A stretch of DNA of 64,000 nt from Vibrio aquaticus. GTDB lineage: Bacteria; Pseudomonadota; Gammaproteobacteria; Enterobacterales; Vibrionaceae. The DNA lies in assembly GCF_003970385.1 (NCBI RefSeq), contig NZ_RXZH01000001.1, positions 1-64,000 of the forward strand. The letters run 5' to 3'. Shown piece by piece: positions 62,355 through 64,000 of this stretch. The notes below the pieces were generated by a model, which saw only the letters and a program-made list of their open reading frames with translations, ran no database searches and had not been told where the DNA came from. Made by a program: the position numbers and the translations under genes. How positions within the stretch are numbered: position 1 is the first letter of the stretch; each line of letters opens with the position of its first letter.

Positions 62355-64000
62355 TTACACTTTGGTATAGTAGCTAGCACTGGCAATGGTTAAAGGCTTG
62401 GAGAACCAGTAGCCTTGCAAATAAGACGCGCCCATATCTGTAAACAAACGTTGCATAGCCGCATCTTCAATACCTTCAATCACAATATCAATAGCATAGT
62501 CATTACAAAGGTTCGTAATAAAGGTCAAATACTCGAATGTGGCAGGGTTTTCAATGGAACGCCATGCGATCGATTTGTCGATTTTAATCTGAGAAAGAGG
62601 CAAATCGAAAAAGCTATTTAAGGAACTGTAACCCGCGCCGAAGTCGTCCAACGATAAACGGAATCCGAGATCTTTAAGGCGATTCAATTGGGTATTAGCG
62701 CTCTTGTTATCATCAAGGCTAATGGTTTCAGTTAACTCTAAAACAATAGAGGTTCGATCAATGCCGTAATGATCACTCAGTTGCATCAGTTTGTCTGGAA
62801 ACGACTGGCTAAGTAACTGCAACACAGAAACATTGATGTTCACACGAGCAGTATTCGAATGGACAGCTTGGTATTGCTTCAGAAACTGGCACGCACTTTC
62901 AAAAACAAAATAACCGAGCTCAGAGATCAGGCCGTTTTTTTCCGCAACGGTAATAAACTCATCAGGATAGATTTCTCCATGAACTTCGCTTTTCCAACGC
63001 ACTAAACTTTCAAAACTGGCCACCGATTTGGTCTTAGCACAAATGATGGGTTGAAATTTAACGGACAGTTTTTTGTTGATCAGGGCGTTACCAAGCTCTT
63101 TCTCGATGTAGAAATGACGATCGACTTTCGCTTTAGTACAGCCAGAATAAACACGAATAGAATGATCGTTTTGATTGCTCGCAAATTGACTAGTGCGAGC
63201 GGCAACTTTGAGAACATCTATCTTGCTTGCAAGCTGAGAAATATTCGGGTAAATACCAATACTGATGTCTGTGCCGTACAGGAAATCGATAGACTTAATG
63301 GAGGCCTGATACGCGCGGAAAACTCGCTCACCCAAATCGTGTAGAGATTGCTCATCGTATTCGCCAAAGACAAGAATCGCAAAGTCGTGCGACTGAATAC
63401 GATACATGTCGATAAATTCATCCGGCAGTTCACTGAGCGCACTATTGAGGTAGGCTAGCATATCTCGCATGATTTCAGAGCCATGCAGCGTTTGATGGGA
63501 ACGAGTATCGCCGGGCTGGATATACATTAGATGATAGCTTTGAGTGGCATCCAAGCCATCTAAATCTAACGCCAGCTTTTGTTCGTTAGCCAAGCCAGAG
63601 TGACCATCTCTAAATGATGCCTGCTCGACATAGGTTTCCATCAACTTTCTATCAGAGATGTCTTTGTGGCACCCGATCATAAAGCGTTTACCGTTGACGG
63701 TTTTCGTTAATGCCGAGCCTTCTAGCCAGATATATTGACCGGATGTAGAGCGAATGCGGTATTCCGTTTTAACCAGTGATTCATCGTCTTGAATATGATC
63801 ATCGACTTGAACTTTCAATGAGTCACGGTCAAGAGGGTGGACAAGGTTGAGCCAATCATTGAGGCAAGAGATACCAGAATCGATTCCCAACTTTGAGTAG
63901 AAAGAGGGGTTATAGAAGCAGACGTATTCGCTGTCTGCCATATAGAAAATGCCGTCGTTCATCACATCAATCATATGACGAAATTGGTTGTCCATCAGAG
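62355..64000 (-). CDS. PAS-GGDEF(degenerate)-EAL protein, 5' end outside the window
   Basis: At least 546 residues; the frame stays open to the window end, so the start may lie beyond it (an internal ATG at 63995 is possible). A PAS module comes first (MIDVMNDGIFYMADSEYVCF, WLNLVHPLDRDSLK, GQYIWLEGSALTKTVNG). A GGDEF-like domain has SHDF where the signature should be, so it is inactive as a cyclase. The C-terminal EAL domain is intact: SFESLVRWKSE, NINVSVLQLL, LELTETI, SLDDFGAGYSSL, KIDKSI, VIEGIED and LQGYWFSKP, so it is likely a c-di-GMP phosphodiesterase. No membrane segments are visible in this part. Confidence 0.87.
   Translation of the reverse strand, partial: LMDNQFRHMIDVMNDGIFYMADSEYVCFYNPSFYSKLGIDSGISCLNDWLNLVHPLDRDSLKVQVDDHIQDDESLVKTEYRIRSTSGQYIWLEGSALTKTVNGKRFMIGCHKDISDRKLMETYVEQASFRDGHSGLANEQKLALDLDGLDATQSYHLMYIQPGDTRSHQTLHGSEIMRDMLAYLNSALSELPDEFIDMYRIQSHDFAILVFGEYDEQSLHDLGERVFRAYQASIKSIDFLYGTDISIGIYPNISQLASKIDVLKVAARTSQFASNQNDHSIRVYSGCTKAKVDRHFYIEKELGNALINKKLSVKFQPIICAKTKSVASFESLVRWKSEVHGEIYPDEFITVAEKNGLISELGYFVFESACQFLKQYQAVHSNTARVNINVSVLQLLSQSFPDKLMQLSDHYGIDRTSIVLELTETISLDDNKSANTQLNRLKDLGFRLSLDDFGAGYSSLNSFFDLPLSQIKIDKSIAWRSIENPATFEYLTFITNLCNDYAIDIVIEGIEDAAMQRLFTDMGASYLQGYWFSKPLTIASASYYTKV

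Noticed and set aside
1..64000. Mobile elements, integron, prophage, CRISPR, tRNA or rRNA
   Set aside because: No transposase, integrase, phage structural gene, regularly spaced repeat array or recognisable RNA gene was found on reading through; the region looks like stable chromosomal DNA.

Overview
The window looks like ordinary chromosomal DNA from a marine gammaproteobacterium of the genus Vibrio, most likely its second chromosome. The reasons are the zwf-pgl-gnd cluster beside an HD-GYP gene (from memory, the arrangement on V. cholerae chromosome II around VCA0895-VCA0898), the many c-di-GMP and chemotaxis proteins, a YejABEF-type peptide importer, DUF3010 and DUF6279 proteins, and moderate GC with close coding. 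I see no rRNA, tRNA, CRISPR array, integrase, transposase or phage gene. The species cannot be named from this evidence.

Layout. 1-3.8 kb: a truncated PAS protein, DUF3010, two lipoproteins, a TSUP permease and a small membrane protein. 3.8-8.8 kb: an aldehyde dehydrogenase facing an AcoR-like sigma-54 activator, with a candidate -24/-12 promoter and dyad sites between them; then a divergent VOC / monooxygenase-YtoQ pair around a perfect 18-bp palindrome. 9-12.7 kb: the oxidative pentose phosphate operon zwf-pgl-gnd. 13-19.3 kb: a membrane HD-GYP protein, a b562-type cytochrome, a DUF2946-PepSY pair and a DM13 protein.

19.4-35.9 kb is the standout region. It holds an 11-kb gene for a secreted protein of about 3,680 residues built from about 23 diverged DUF11-like repeats. 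Three bases later comes a 1,184-residue outer-membrane beta-barrel protein, then nine bases later a lipoprotein with two tandem OmpA peptidoglycan-binding domains. An MscS-type channel follows behind a hairpin. I interpret the first three genes as one envelope machine: barrel, cell-wall anchor and giant repetitive surface or periplasmic fibre. The families can be recognised, but I know of no assigned function for the system.

36-47.7 kb: a PTS EIIC-EAL fusion, an ArsR/ACR3 arsenite module with two matching operators, an M16 peptidase lipoprotein, a lipase-like hydrolase, a glycine-zipper lipoprotein, a PhzF protein, and an orphan double ABC ATPase with a small partner behind two Fur-box-like sites. 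47.8-64 kb: a LonB-like protease, fermentative D-lactate dehydrogenase, a Cache chemoreceptor, a Nudix hydrolase, a protein with a degenerate GGDEF domain, the full yejABEF-type operon, a catalytically degenerate M16 homologue, and a PAS-GGDEF(degenerate)-EAL protein cut by the window end.

Together the genes cover central carbon metabolism, nutrient and metal handling, c-di-GMP signalling (four GGDEF/EAL/HD-GYP proteins) and envelope construction. Start codons were chosen by ribosome-binding-site spacing and by signal peptides. Family names come from motifs I can read and from memory; no database search was run.
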